Assembly (NCBI GenBank): GCA_022825825.1 | Contig: JAJDWA010000027.1 | Location: 108,902-172,901 of the forward strand | Direction: 5' to 3' | DNA: 64,000 bases | Origin: Candidatus Poribacteria bacterium | GTDB lineage: Bacteria; Poribacteria; WGA-4E; WGA-3G | Shown: positions 53,257-62,708 of the stretch, one piece after another | How positions within the stretch are numbered: position 1 is the stretch's first letter | Layout: the number at the start of each line of letters is the position of its first letter | Program-made: the position numbers and the translations under genes | Notes under the pieces: model-generated | Databases searched by the model: none | What the model was told of the DNA's origin: nothing | What the model saw: only the letters and a program-made list of their open reading frames with translations

Positions 53257-54113
53257 GACTTGGTGTCGTTGGCATGTGCAGTGATTTCCGAACGCTGAAT
53301 CAGGAAGAGATTGAAGCAATTCAGAAATTGCAGTTTACTGGGGTAAGTTATCATTTCGCCAGTTCAAATATTCCGCTTGTTTCTCCAAATGAGATTATGC
53401 GGTGTCGCGATTTGCTTGACAAAGCGCAACTCGATTTGGTACAATTTGGTATAATTTATGGAGAGTGTTTATTTGATCCGCGTCTCTCAGTACGCGAAGC
53501 AGCGGTTAAAGCGGTGAATTGTGGTATGCCGGTGGCGAAAGAACTCGGAGCGTTTTACTACCTTTTCCGACCAGGCAGTTTGAATCCGGATGGTGCATGG
53601 ACATCTCATAGGGATAACCACCTGTTTGAATCAATGGAACGCTTAATTGAGACGCTTAAGCCTATCGCAGAAAATGCTGAACGTGAAGCGTTGACACTTG
53701 TCATGGAAACACACGCAGTATCCATTATGGATTCACCTGAAACGTGCAAACATGTCGTTGAGAGAGTCGGTTCTGACCGACTCCGTATTGTCCTGGATTT
53801 TGTTAATCATTTCCAAACACTTCGTCAAGTTTATGAAAGTAAAGCCAGACTCAACCACATTTTTGACGTGATGGGACCGATCGCGCCTATGGCACATATT
53901 AAAGATATTCGTGTTGAAAATGGGTTAGTCTTACATCTCAATGAAGAGGTGCCGGGTGTAGGCGAATTGGATCTGAGTGTAGCGTTAAAACGGTTTGACG
54001 CGCTCTATCCCGATGGCTACGGATTGATAGAGCATCTGCCGTTAGAGAAAATTCCGCTTGCAAATGCAAATGTACGCAGAATTGCAGCTGAAAATGGGGT
54101 TAATATTTATTAA
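53253..54113 (+). CDS. Sugar phosphate isomerase/epimerase-like TIM-barrel protein
   Basis: 286 residues with an AP-endonuclease-2-type TIM barrel. Features: the N-terminal RLGVVGMCSDF, LDLVQFGIIYGEC, VKAVNCGMPVAKELGAFYYLFRPG, LTLVMETHAVSIMDSPE (a metal-binding Glu and His), LRIVLDFVNHFQT (Asp/Asn) and MAHIKDIRVENG with a final YGLIEHL (Glu). These residues fit the metal-dependent xylose-isomerase-like sugar or sugar-phosphate isomerase group. The substrate is unknown. The 4-bp overlap with the cyclase gene is notable, since the two functions are not usually linked. Confidence 0.78.
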   Translation: MRLGVVGMCSDFRTLNQEEIEAIQKLQFTGVSYHFASSNIPLVSPNEIMRCRDLLDKAQLDLVQFGIIYGECLFDPRLSVREAAVKAVNCGMPVAKELGAFYYLFRPGSLNPDGAWTSHRDNHLFESMERLIETLKPIAENAEREALTLVMETHAVSIMDSPETCKHVVERVGSDRLRIVLDFVNHFQTLRQVYESKARLNHIFDVMGPIAPMAHIKDIRVENGLVLHLNEEVPGVGELDLSVALKRFDALYPDGYGLIEHLPLEKIPLANANVRRIAAENGVNIY

Positions 54114-54128
54114 TGGAGGATTTGCATC

Positions 54129-56528
54129 ATGTTTAAGAAAAGACAAATAATACTGTTAATTCTCATTTTAGGGATGGTATTTACAACCTACTCGGTGATA
54201 GGTCAGGAAGATGGTAATGTTGATGATGTAGAGAGTAGTGCAAAAGGTCTTTGGGATAGGTTACTTTTAGGTGCTCTTGTCGCTGTTGCAGTGTTTGTCA
54301 TCCATGGAATCGCTTACCTTATACGATTATTTAAAAAAGACAGATTGCAAAAAACACTTATGAATAAGTACGTGGTCTTTCATCTGAAGAACGGGCACCG
54401 TTATCACGGTACAATGCGTCTTGACATGAAAGGGGCAGAAATTATATCCGAAGAATCCAGGCAACGAGGGCAGGCACCGAGTTATATTTTTAAAAAGGGG
54501 GAATTGCAGAATAACATTGGAGCATATATCCGTCACCATGATACGATGAATGAGCGCGAAAAACGGGAACGTGTATGGGAACTTGAACGTTTACTTAATC
54601 CGCCCCTACATCAGCGCATAATCAGAAAAACCAGAAATATGTTCGTTGAATTGGGTGAAGCGGTCAAAAATGCTGTGAACATGATGGTGTCTGGAATCAA
54701 AAGTGCAGCGAAACCGGTCCAACAACAGTTGCAACGTATTGATACGGTTGCTTCAGAATATGGTGGGGATAAGGAGGCATCGGTAGAGGAGGAGATGGAT
54801 GCTATTTTGGAGGAACCCAAAAGTTTTATGGCAGAGGAAAGTTATGAAAGAATTATTGAACGTCTTGTCGGGACGCGTGTCAAATTTAGGATTAAGGGGG
54901 TAACACATGTTGACGGCGAATATATGGGGCTGTTAAAAGATTACAACGACAAACACATATCCTTCATGAATGTAAGAGATAAGGATAATAAGGGATTCAA
55001 AGATCAATGGGGTTATGATCATGAATACAAACATAATATCAACAACTTCAACCGTCGCGATGACCGAGGACTTAGATGTCGCATGGTAGAAGACAAGCAA
55101 GGCAGATACTTTTTAGTCTTTGAAAATAATACAGCTTATACTATCCAAGTCGGTAAAATTCGACTCTTTGATCCAGGTGAATGGGGGAGAAACCTTGAGT
55201 TTAAATGGCATATAGAACCACTTAGTGTTAGGAGAATACGCCTCAATCCAGTGGCACATCATCGTGTGGGACCTTTTGAACGGGTCACAACGCCTGAACA
55301 CCGAACACCGAGGCACTATAAGAAAATTGGACTGGAGTTCCGATCTTTTCGGGATGCAGATGTAATTTTTCCGCGTGGAGATATTTGTACTATTATTGAA
55401 AGTGGAGAAAAACGTCAAGTTGAAACGTTCAGCATATCTGCCCTAACAGATGCACTGATCGACCGTAGCGAAACTGAAGAAATCGCGATCCAAGATACAC
55501 AGGGACGCCCAATTCACGGTATGAACCTTGTTCATGGATACGTCACCAATGTCAATGAAGAACGGATTGACTTGAAGACTGTTGATTCAAGTTATAGCAG
55601 ACGTTGGGAGGTCGAAAGTGCTTATACGCATTTTGATAACTCCTTACGTCATCGAGTTCCTGTTCATCGCAAGTTGATTCCGTATTTCGCGAACCGTCTT
55701 GTTACACAAAATGCACTGGTTGAACAGATACGTGAGAATCCACTTCAAAAAGAGGCATTTTCTCAATTAGCGTATCCTAAACTCAACAAAAGACGGTTGC
55801 GAATTCCATTGATGAAGTTGTTGCCTTCAAAAAATGGATTGCGTCTACCCCTTAAGGTAATGGCATTCACAAGCAATGGTGCTAATGAAGAATTCCGTGT
55901 CCTTGAGCGTTTTGAATACGTTTACGAACATCACATGCTTTATGAATCTGTTGGCAATCTGCGGAATGACCGGCTCGCAAAAATGGATATATTATGGATA
56001 GGCGCTGGCGAAATTTATAAAGGGGGCTACCGTCTTAATATAGATTCTGAGCACCGAATCAAAAATTTCGTTAGCCAAGGGGGCGTAGTCATCGTTTCGG
56101 GACAAGATGTCAAAACAAACTCCAGACAGAGGCGCGGGGCAGGATGGATTCCAGAACCGCTGACGGGCGTAGAATATGACGAAACAGATGAACTTTTGCC
56201 AACCGCTCAAGGGAGGAGGAGTCGTGTCTTTCATACCCCAAATATGCTTAACACCACACCGGATACCAAAGAGATTCCCTTAGTTAAGCTTGACGATATG
56301 TGGGTAGACCCGCTCGGTAAATGGAATTCACTTGCGAAGTCTACTGAGCAGGATGCCTCAGCATTACTCACGCTTCCGTTTCAGAAAGGGTTATATATCG
56401 TCACAAGTCTAAAGAATGATACTGAGAGGGATGTGGAGATAAATAATAAGTTAATGGAAAATCTGCTACACTTCTCTGTTAAGTGGATAGATAATCAGAA
56501 GTGGAAACAACGTTTCTTGCCTCGATAA
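54129..56528 (+). CDS. Large membrane-anchored protein of unknown function
   Basis: 799 residues. A signal or first helix (about 7-25) and a second membrane helix (about 47-67) anchor it. The middle (about 75-560) is hydrophilic with several small beta-rich modules that look repeated: NKYVVFHLKNGHRYHGTMR, GTRVKFRIKGVTHVDGEYMG and IHGMNLVHGYVTNVNEERIDL share a strand-GxxxxG-strand plan and could be SH3/Sm-like barrels. The C-terminal part (about 600-799) contains LRNDRLAKMDILWIGAGEIY and IKNFVSQGGVVIVSGQDV, reminiscent of glutamine-amidotransferase-like folds, without a recognisable catalytic Cys. No family recognised. GGAGG precedes the ATG; it is 15 bp behind the TIM-barrel gene. Confidence 0.6.
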   Translation: MFKKRQIILLILILGMVFTTYSVIGQEDGNVDDVESSAKGLWDRLLLGALVAVAVFVIHGIAYLIRLFKKDRLQKTLMNKYVVFHLKNGHRYHGTMRLDMKGAEIISEESRQRGQAPSYIFKKGELQNNIGAYIRHHDTMNEREKRERVWELERLLNPPLHQRIIRKTRNMFVELGEAVKNAVNMMVSGIKSAAKPVQQQLQRIDTVASEYGGDKEASVEEEMDAILEEPKSFMAEESYERIIERLVGTRVKFRIKGVTHVDGEYMGLLKDYNDKHISFMNVRDKDNKGFKDQWGYDHEYKHNINNFNRRDDRGLRCRMVEDKQGRYFLVFENNTAYTIQVGKIRLFDPGEWGRNLEFKWHIEPLSVRRIRLNPVAHHRVGPFERVTTPEHRTPRHYKKIGLEFRSFRDADVIFPRGDICTIIESGEKRQVETFSISALTDALIDRSETEEIAIQDTQGRPIHGMNLVHGYVTNVNEERIDLKTVDSSYSRRWEVESAYTHFDNSLRHRVPVHRKLIPYFANRLVTQNALVEQIRENPLQKEAFSQLAYPKLNKRRLRIPLMKLLPSKNGLRLPLKVMAFTSNGANEEFRVLERFEYVYEHHMLYESVGNLRNDRLAKMDILWIGAGEIYKGGYRLNIDSEHRIKNFVSQGGVVIVSGQDVKTNSRQRRGAGWIPEPLTGVEYDETDELLPTAQGRRSRVFHTPNMLNTTPDTKEIPLVKLDDMWVDPLGKWNSLAKSTEQDASALLTLPFQKGLYIVTSLKNDTERDVEINNKLMENLLHFSVKWIDNQKWKQRFLPR

Positions 56529-56559
56529 TTTTCCATCTGGATGAGGTTTTTGCCGCGAA

Positions 56560-56609
56560 AATACGAGGGTCGTTATTCGGTTCGCGAACCGAATAACGAC
56601 CCTCGTATT
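56560..56609. terminator. Perfect 50-bp loopless palindrome, probable bidirectional terminator
   Basis: AATACGAGGGTCGTTATTCG plus GTTCG (56560-56584) is followed without spacer by its exact complement (56585-56609). It sits between two convergent genes, 31 bp behind one stop and 7 bp from the other. The adjacent bases are AT-rich (ATATTTATTAC on the + side; the other side reads TTTTCGCGGC on the - strand), so it probably stops both transcripts. Confidence 0.8.
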
Positions 56610-56616
56610 ATATTTA

Positions 56617-59600
56617 TTACTCTTTTTCTCCACCTGCTTTGGCAGAAGTATTTTGCCCATTTCCGTTTTCTTGTGCCTTTAAGGCTTTCCCAAACGCTTC
56701 CATGGCTTTCTGAACATCTTCATATAGTTCTGCAAGGGTAGGTTCCTTTTCTTCACCCATTGTTTCATCTGTGTTGGTTTGGGATGTATCAATCTTCTGT
56801 CCTACAATGATCTCCTGCAATTCTTCAATAAATGATTTGTCCGAAGCAAGTTTATGTGCAGCGACGAATACCTCTTTTAGCTGGGGACGTTTTTTAACGG
56901 CGTCGCCAGAATTGGCATCTGTCGCGTCATTTGCAGGAATTTGATAGACAGGCTCCACGTAAAATATCCCTTTATCAATAGGAAATATTTGTATATTTCC
57001 CCGAATAATAGGGTTTCGTGCCCATAATTTATTAGCTAATTCGTTGGCGATATCAACTTCTACTTGTTTTGGTCCATCAACTCCTACCTGATTTGAAAGA
57101 AAATATAGGATGCGTTCACCGTAATGTGGAGCATCGCATCGGGCAACTAACCAAGCCTTCATTCTAAATTCCTTCTTCGGTGGTGTAAACGGGATCATGT
57201 TAACAAACTCAATTTCGTCTTCGCCAGGTAATTTAAGCATTGCATAATACGGCATCATCTCCTGATCCGGGCCTTCTGAATAATAAGTTTCCATTGGAAT
57301 ATGCCATTGATCTTCTCTATTAACAAATTGTTTAGGATCTTCAACATGATAAATACCGTAAATTTTGGCTTGAATGCGGGTTAGATAATCTGGAAATCGA
57401 AGGTGTTCTTGCAATCCTACGGGCATTTCGTCAAGCCCTTTAAATAGTTTCGGAAATGCTCTATGATATGCTCCTGTAATGACCTCATTTTCTCTTTTAA
57501 TTGCATAAAAACTCACTTCACCCGAATAAGCATTCACAACGGCAACACCTGAATTTCGAATGTAATTAAACCGCTTAAACCTTTTAAATTGGGGTTCTAC
57601 ATAGTTGCTATCAGGTGTCGGCGATGTATCATCTTCGTAAAACTGTGCATTGGGATAATGTTTACTCGTCACATAGAAATCAACAATCCACCACAATTCT
57701 CCATTATTAATAACAATATATGGGTCTGGATCGTAATCTAAGAAAGGTGCTATATGTGATAAACGATCAGTTACCACCTTCTTTCCAAGTCGAGTGCCAA
57801 TTTTTCGCCAAAACATTACCCTACTATCTGGTTGCAGTAACTCATTTCTGAGAATCCTAAAAGTGTTAAACCTAATTGAAAAACAGAGGCGTCGGAACCA
57901 ACCTCCTAATTGAACCCCTCCTGTTCCATCGTAGTGATAATCGCTTTTTGTAGTTTCAGAGGTAGAGGTGCTCTTATCTGTAGTTCCATTGTTTTTTAGC
58001 TTATTTTCAAGGTCGTTTTCAGGTTCTTTTGTATTAGCAATGACATAATCGTAAGTCATTTCTCCATAATAAATACGTGGCTGAGTAACCTTTAACTCTG
58101 GAAATTCTTCATTATAGTAAATTCGGGATTGTAATGCGGTTTCGCTATTTTCCGTTTCTGTAATTGGAATACCTTTTACCCAAAAAACGGGATCCCAGTC
58201 CTCTATATCATTGACAGGGGACATATAGACACCGTAACCGTGTGTAAAACTAAGTTTTTGAAGCCTCCATCCTTGGGCGTCGTCTGGATCTATTTCCTGC
58301 ACTGCGATTAATACTTGTCTATACTGTTCGGTAGATTCAGTCTCCATACCTGTCTCATTTGACGACTCAATTTCTGTGCTTTCTATGGATTCGTTGTTTT
58401 CCCCAAGTTCAATAAGTGCTTGTTCCTGTTGCGTAGGTTGAGAGGTCGTAGGTTTACCTACACGATATCTATCTACATCTGTAAAACGATGGAAGTTGTG
58501 ATGTATAGCACGATGGTCGGCTTTTAGCAAATCAAAAATAACCTGCCGGTCCCAGAGTTGAATATTTTCTACTACATCTGGGTTATGCTTAACCATATCT
58601 AAGGTAGCAAACTGTTCGTCATATTCTTTTACTTCAATCTCATTTAAGTCAAAAGCTTCGCGTGTGCTTTGAATGTGTGATTTCAGATATTCTCCCTCTT
58701 TAGTGAGTTCAACAGTTCTAACGTTCCACCAATGATTCATAAATGGATAGACGTGAATGAGTGTAAGATAGCTTAAACCCCAAACCGCAATTGCCATGTA
58801 CCATACAATACGTTTTCGATAAAAGAGATTAATCAAGATTACAATACCTATACTGAGAAGTATCGCAGAATATATCCAAGTTGCACCTGCAAGTTGGAAA
58901 TCCATATAAAAGAATCCGTGCAATTCTGTAAGATTGTCTGTAATCGGAGAAGTATAAACCTTACCCCACAGATACACGTAAATTCTCCATATCCCAACTG
59001 CCAGTAACATAAGCCACAAAATAGAACCGTGGAAAACGATATTTCTTTTCACGTACCCCATAGAGCGCGCGTCCCTACGATAGTAAAAGTTGTAGAGTAA
59101 ACCTACAACGCCACAGGTTACCCATAGTAAAATCTCTACCCAGAGGCTAACCGCTCTATGCGTTGGAAAGGTAAAAAGATAAAAATTCCGATCTTTTCCT
59201 AACAAGAACGGTTCTACTTTCTCTGTTGGACGTTCCAAAAAACGGATAAAAATATCCTGTAGGGACATCATTGGGATTGCAAAGAGAATAGCAAGAAAAA
59301 CTGTGCCAAGAAAAAAGGTGCGATGGTAGGTGACGGTGCGTTGGTGGGTCCAGCGGGAAAACTCTCGCGGTTCCGGGCAGAGCCGTTTTGCTATTACTGC
59401 GTTCAAATTCATAAACGCTAACGCAACGAAGAAAAATCCGAAGAAGATACCCCATCGAACTCTTCGGAGTTTCCAAAACACATCTGCGTTATTAACGCTT
59501 GTAGACCAAAGGTGTTCTGTATAGAGATAGGCAAACGGAATCATACTGCTGAGTAACGCAACACCACCTATCCCCCAAAGCAGATATGCCTGGATTTTCA

Positions 59601-59715
59601 GCGAAAGTTTCCGATACCAAATCCCTCGCCGATACCGAAAGATACCCCATGTAAGGGTGATTGTGACAAGAATAATATTGAAAATTAGCCATGCAATGGC
59701 AAAATCAGGAGTCAT
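56617..59715 (-). CDS. UPF0182-family (COG1615-like) membrane protein
   Basis: 1032 residues. The first 330 contain seven or so membrane helices (for example about 5-25, 42-62, 90-112, 132-155, 190-215, 235-255, 275-300), with the phrases EHLWSTSVNNADVFWKLRRVRWGIFFG in the second loop that resemble UPF0182 proteins. The remaining 700 residues are a large soluble domain, presumably extracytoplasmic, with NREDQWHIP, MMPYYAMLKLPGEDEIEFVNMIPFTPPKKE and WLVARCDAPHYGERILYF, which match the family's conserved C-terminal block. The family function is unknown. GGGAGG precedes the ATG. An acidic, Gln/Asn-rich stretch (about 430-470) and a low-complexity tail are present. Confidence 0.78.
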   Translation of the reverse strand: MTPDFAIAWLIFNIILVTITLTWGIFRYRRGIWYRKLSLKIQAYLLWGIGGVALLSSMIPFAYLYTEHLWSTSVNNADVFWKLRRVRWGIFFGFFFVALAFMNLNAVIAKRLCPEPREFSRWTHQRTVTYHRTFFLGTVFLAILFAIPMMSLQDIFIRFLERPTEKVEPFLLGKDRNFYLFTFPTHRAVSLWVEILLWVTCGVVGLLYNFYYRRDARSMGYVKRNIVFHGSILWLMLLAVGIWRIYVYLWGKVYTSPITDNLTELHGFFYMDFQLAGATWIYSAILLSIGIVILINLFYRKRIVWYMAIAVWGLSYLTLIHVYPFMNHWWNVRTVELTKEGEYLKSHIQSTREAFDLNEIEVKEYDEQFATLDMVKHNPDVVENIQLWDRQVIFDLLKADHRAIHHNFHRFTDVDRYRVGKPTTSQPTQQEQALIELGENNESIESTEIESSNETGMETESTEQYRQVLIAVQEIDPDDAQGWRLQKLSFTHGYGVYMSPVNDIEDWDPVFWVKGIPITETENSETALQSRIYYNEEFPELKVTQPRIYYGEMTYDYVIANTKEPENDLENKLKNNGTTDKSTSTSETTKSDYHYDGTGGVQLGGWFRRLCFSIRFNTFRILRNELLQPDSRVMFWRKIGTRLGKKVVTDRLSHIAPFLDYDPDPYIVINNGELWWIVDFYVTSKHYPNAQFYEDDTSPTPDSNYVEPQFKRFKRFNYIRNSGVAVVNAYSGEVSFYAIKRENEVITGAYHRAFPKLFKGLDEMPVGLQEHLRFPDYLTRIQAKIYGIYHVEDPKQFVNREDQWHIPMETYYSEGPDQEMMPYYAMLKLPGEDEIEFVNMIPFTPPKKEFRMKAWLVARCDAPHYGERILYFLSNQVGVDGPKQVEVDIANELANKLWARNPIIRGNIQIFPIDKGIFYVEPVYQIPANDATDANSGDAVKKRPQLKEVFVAAHKLASDKSFIEELQEIIVGQKIDTSQTNTDETMGEEKEPTLAELYEDVQKAMEAFGKALKAQENGNGQNTSAKAGGEKE

Positions 59716-60050
59716 CAGAAAAACCTCCCTTGGTTTTCATAGGGGAGTAGCCTCAGGCAAGCAACTGAGCAAGTGGATGTCTTTTGTCTATAAATGCCTA
59801 CAACCACTTGCACACATTACTGCGAAACGCTTTAATATAGAATACCATCATTTTTAGTCGATGTCAAGGCAATCACAAAAATTGCCATCGTGAGCATTGT
59901 TCTATGGTTGCATGCTTCGGGCATAGCAGTAAATCCTTCTAAAAAATATTGTTTCTCATTTTTTTGAAATTTTGCTATAATGGGAAAACTTGCAAGATGG
60001 ACTTGTAAGTTACGACTTATACTCACCCATAATAGGCAAGGAGGCTTGTT
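59716..60050. other. Intergenic region between divergent UPF0182 and DUF5069 genes
   Basis: AT-rich, no ORF seen on either strand with a ribosome site. It must hold the promoters of both flanking genes. On the + side an extended -10 TGCTATAAT (59973-59981) is visible. Directly behind, a 9-bp hairpin ACTTGCAAG/CTTGTAAGT (59988-59996 / 60002-60010, one G-U pair) would lie at the very 5' end of the transcript. No good -35 was found. Confidence 0.5.
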
Positions 60051-60506
60051 ATGTTTGGAAGAAAAAAGAAAACGGCAATGATTCCCACAATTAGTTCTGG
60101 GGTCGCAGGCCCTCTCGGCGTGTTACATCTCCCTCGATTTTGGTCTAAAGTCCTGATGGACGCCAAGGGGGTACTCCATGAAGATTACCCTGCATGTGGA
60201 GCGGGGTACGATCAGATGGTGTTAGACGGGCTTGGGCTTGATAAAGACGCAACACTGGCGTATATCCGCGACAATTCACCTACCTATCCGCAATTTGAAG
60301 CGTGGGTTTTGGAGCAGAGCGGCGGTAGCCTTGATGCTAACGCTGTGGCTGAGTTGAACGCCGCAATTGAGGGGTACCATCACGATGACGATACCCGCAA
60401 AGGCATTCTCGGTGCAAGCGGTATTGAAGACGATGGCTCAATTTTAGATGCTGTCAACTTAAACAATCTTGACGATTGGTCAGAATTTCATGCAAGTTTA
60501 GATTAA
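60051..60506 (+). CDS. DUF5069 family protein
   Basis: 151 residues. It starts with a short basic stretch (GRKKKTAM) and continues with features of DUF5069: VLHLPRFWSKVLMDAKGVLHEDYPACGAGYDQMVLDGLGLDKDATLAYI broken at about 24-72, and FEAWVLEQSGG. The C-terminal third is acidic. DUF5069 proteins are small, soluble and of unknown function; they occur widely in environmental bacteria. AGGAGG precedes the ATG. Confidence 0.7.
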   Translation: MFGRKKKTAMIPTISSGVAGPLGVLHLPRFWSKVLMDAKGVLHEDYPACGAGYDQMVLDGLGLDKDATLAYIRDNSPTYPQFEAWVLEQSGGSLDANAVAELNAAIEGYHHDDDTRKGILGASGIEDDGSILDAVNLNNLDDWSEFHASLD

Positions 60507-60512
60507 ATGTTT

Positions 60513-60566
60513 AGACATCTGCATGTAGGTACGGAAAGCATACCTACATGCAGATGTCTGTTTTTC
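60513..60566 (+). terminator. Strong Rho-independent terminator after the DUF5069 gene
   Basis: AGACATCTGCATGTAGGTA (60513-60531) pairs perfectly with 60541-60559 (19 bp, 9-base loop), followed by GTTTTTCT. It lies between convergent genes and may also stop the opposite transcript. Confidence 0.88.
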
Positions 60567-60569
60567 TAA

Positions 60570-61628
60570 TTACTTGTCTGCTTCTGTCGTCAGTTCGATT
60601 GCCTTACCCGTTTCAGAGGATTTGAGACCAGCAAGCAGGATTTCAGTAACATGCCGTGCTGTGTAAACATTGGAGAGAGGCGGTTGTGTTCCTGATCGGA
60701 GATGTTCAGCAAAATGTGCATGCATCCCGCTCGGTGCAACATCGCTACAGTCAATCGCTTTTGTATCAACTGGGGCATGTTCGCGGGTATAAGAGGTAGG
60801 TGTCCATTGCGTAAGTGCAGCACCATCTTTACCGGGCATTGTAAACTTGCCGGCAGTCCCGTGGACACTTGATTCACCTGTTCGCGCAGGATCGCACCAA
60901 CTTGTTTCTGCTGTGACAATACCACCCGATTGCATCTCGAGCACAAGCGTTGCGACATCTTCTAATTCTGTCGGTTTGTCAAAAGTGGAGACGAAACCTG
61001 TTACGCGTTTGAAAGTGCCGAGCATTGCGACAAGTCCGGAAACAGCATAAACACCCATATCAAACAGCGCACCAACGCTTGCTTGTTTCGCATCGAAAAA
61101 CCACAAATCGTCGCCAGATTCTCCGAAAATGTCCCGAATTTCGGCATAATATATCTCGGGACCACCATGGCTACTCCGCATTCTTGCACCAGACACGCGT
61201 CCGATGGCATTCTCAGCAATAAGTTGGCGGACTTTATAAATGCCAGCGCTGAAATGTGGTAGACACATCACAGTTTTACCGCTCGCTTCGGCTGCGGTAA
61301 CAAATTGATTCGCTTCATCCATATCGCCGCAGAGCGGTTTTTGCATCAACACATGCTTACCCGCTTCCAATGCTTTAACACCCCACGAAACATGTAACGG
61401 ATGTGGTGTGCCGACAAGAATAGCATCAAGTGTGTCATCTGCTATAATCGCATCATAATCCTGTGTCCAGCGTGGAATATCAAATTCTTGACACTGATGT
61501 TTAAGACGGTGTTCGCGTCTACCACCAATAACAACGACTTCAAAATCTTCACCTCTTGTCAAATCAGGTAGATGCATTCGGCAGACGATACCACCAGCAC
61601 CAATAACACCGAGTTTTAATTTATCCAT
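60570..61628 (-). CDS. Gfo/Idh/MocA-family NAD(P)-dependent oxidoreductase
   Basis: 352 residues. The Rossmann start KLGVIGAGGIVCRMHLPDL (about 4-22) binds NAD(P); VGTPHPLHVSWGVKALEAGKHVLMQKPLCGDMDEA (about 92-126, in parts) contains the family's catalytic-region EKP-like motif, here QKP. The second domain is the alpha/beta sheet with LFDMGVYAVSGLVAML, a typical D-x-G-x-Y/H. Members oxidise sugars, inositols or similar polyols; the substrate is unknown. The start codon lies only 21 bp from that of the divergent methyltransferase gene. Confidence 0.85.
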   Translation of the reverse strand: MDKLKLGVIGAGGIVCRMHLPDLTRGEDFEVVVIGGRREHRLKHQCQEFDIPRWTQDYDAIIADDTLDAILVGTPHPLHVSWGVKALEAGKHVLMQKPLCGDMDEANQFVTAAEASGKTVMCLPHFSAGIYKVRQLIAENAIGRVSGARMRSSHGGPEIYYAEIRDIFGESGDDLWFFDAKQASVGALFDMGVYAVSGLVAMLGTFKRVTGFVSTFDKPTELEDVATLVLEMQSGGIVTAETSWCDPARTGESSVHGTAGKFTMPGKDGAALTQWTPTSYTREHAPVDTKAIDCSDVAPSGMHAHFAEHLRSGTQPPLSNVYTARHVTEILLAGLKSSETGKAIELTTEADK

Positions 61629-61649
61629 AGTTATAATAATTCCTTCTAA

Positions 61650-62159
61650 ATGAAACAGTTACGAAATAAAGATCTTAAACACTTTTTAAAACAGTCAGGT
61701 TCTCCAGCAGTCGAACTCGTTTTTGTTCTGCAAGACGTTGAAGATCCAGTTAACGTCGGGGCAACCTTCAGAATTGCTGATGCGTGTGGCGTTCGCGAGA
61801 TTGTGTTAGCCGGTATTAGCGCGCATCCACCACACCCGACTATCGCGGGTATTGGGCGCGGTACACATCGTCGAGTTCCGTGGCACACAACAAAATATGC
61901 TGCTGATGCCGTTAAAAAATATAAAGAAGAAGGTTATCTCGCGTGTGCCTTAGAGGTAGCATCCGATGCAGTGCCTTATCATACGGTTGAATATCCTGAA
62001 AAAGTGTGCCTGATTGTCGGAAACGAATATCGCGGCATTTCACGGCGCACTTTTGATGTCTGTGATATGGCAATTTACCTTCCGATGTACGGTAAGGTCG
62101 GTTCGTTAAATGTACACGTCGCACTGGCAGTAGCAACATACCATATTTTGCATCCATGA
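61650..62159 (+). CDS. SpoU/TrmH-family RNA 2'-O-methyltransferase
   Basis: 169 residues, the short SPOUT form without an extra N-terminal domain. SPOUT motif 1 QDVEDPVNVGATFRIADACG (about 30-49), motif 2 VCLIVGNEYRGISRRTFDVCD (about 126-146, in pieces) and motif 3 IYLPMYGKVGSLNVHVALAVA (about 149-168, in pieces) form the trefoil-knot SAM site. The Arg in FRIADA and the Ser-Leu-Asn are conserved. It methylates a ribose in tRNA or rRNA; TrmL and TrmH are the nearest types by size, but the target cannot be fixed. Confidence 0.85.
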   Translation: MKQLRNKDLKHFLKQSGSPAVELVFVLQDVEDPVNVGATFRIADACGVREIVLAGISAHPPHPTIAGIGRGTHRRVPWHTTKYAADAVKKYKEEGYLACALEVASDAVPYHTVEYPEKVCLIVGNEYRGISRRTFDVCDMAIYLPMYGKVGSLNVHVALAVATYHILHP

Positions 62160-62275
62160 TAACGCATCCATCCTCCTTATGTGTATATTAACGTTTTAGG
62201 GAGGCAGTGTCAACTGTTTTTGCGTCTGTCCCAAGTAAAAAACAGTATAGATGTTTACTCTAACTGACCCAGAAT

Positions 62276-62548
62276 CTATTTAAGAGGATTTACGACATCC
62301 AAAGGGCTCCAAACGCCTTTTTTTTCTTCTATTTTCTGCATCAAATCTCTATATGCAGTGATCGCTTCATTCTCCTCCGAAAATCTTGCTATGTTTACTC
62401 TTCTAACCTTTTCATTCTGTACTGGAGTTAATGCCAAAAGTACAAAATAATCACCTTCAGTAGCAATAAGTATTTGCAAACACATATCAAGATTAATTGA
62501 AGAGACAACTGCATTATATTTTGTATCGTCTAAATCTGTTATAAACAT
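62276..62548 (-). CDS. Small hypothetical protein
   Basis: 90 residues from the ATG at 62548, nine bases behind an AGGAGG; a TTG at 62554 would be too close to it. Soluble, mixed alpha/beta: LDMCLQILIATEGDYFVLLALTPVQ looks like a central sheet, followed by ITAYRDLMQKIEEKKG as a helix. No family recognised. The gene is isolated between hairpin repeats and the methyltransferase gene. Good ribosome site and ordinary codon use make it likely real. Confidence 0.5.
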   Translation of the reverse strand: MFITDLDDTKYNAVVSSINLDMCLQILIATEGDYFVLLALTPVQNEKVRRVNIARFSEENEAITAYRDLMQKIEEKKGVWSPLDVVNPLK

Positions 62549-62597
62549 TGTCAATTTCCTCCTAAAAACTTCAGTTTGTAGATTATGCCATTTCTAT

Positions 62598-62624
62598 AGG
62601 TGCGGTTTCCTAACTGAACCGCCT
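62598..62624. repeat. REP-like hairpin (reverse orientation)
   Basis: AGGTGCGGTTTCCTAACTGAACCGCCT contains the arms GCGGTT/AACCGC around TTCCTAACTG, the reverse form of the GGTTAGGAAACC unit. Confidence 0.6.
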
Positions 62625-62708
62625 CTTATCAATGCGACTTCTGAACACTAATCGTTATGTGAACTGTATAAATAGAAATGGTATTAGATTAAAGATAACG
62701 TGTATTGG

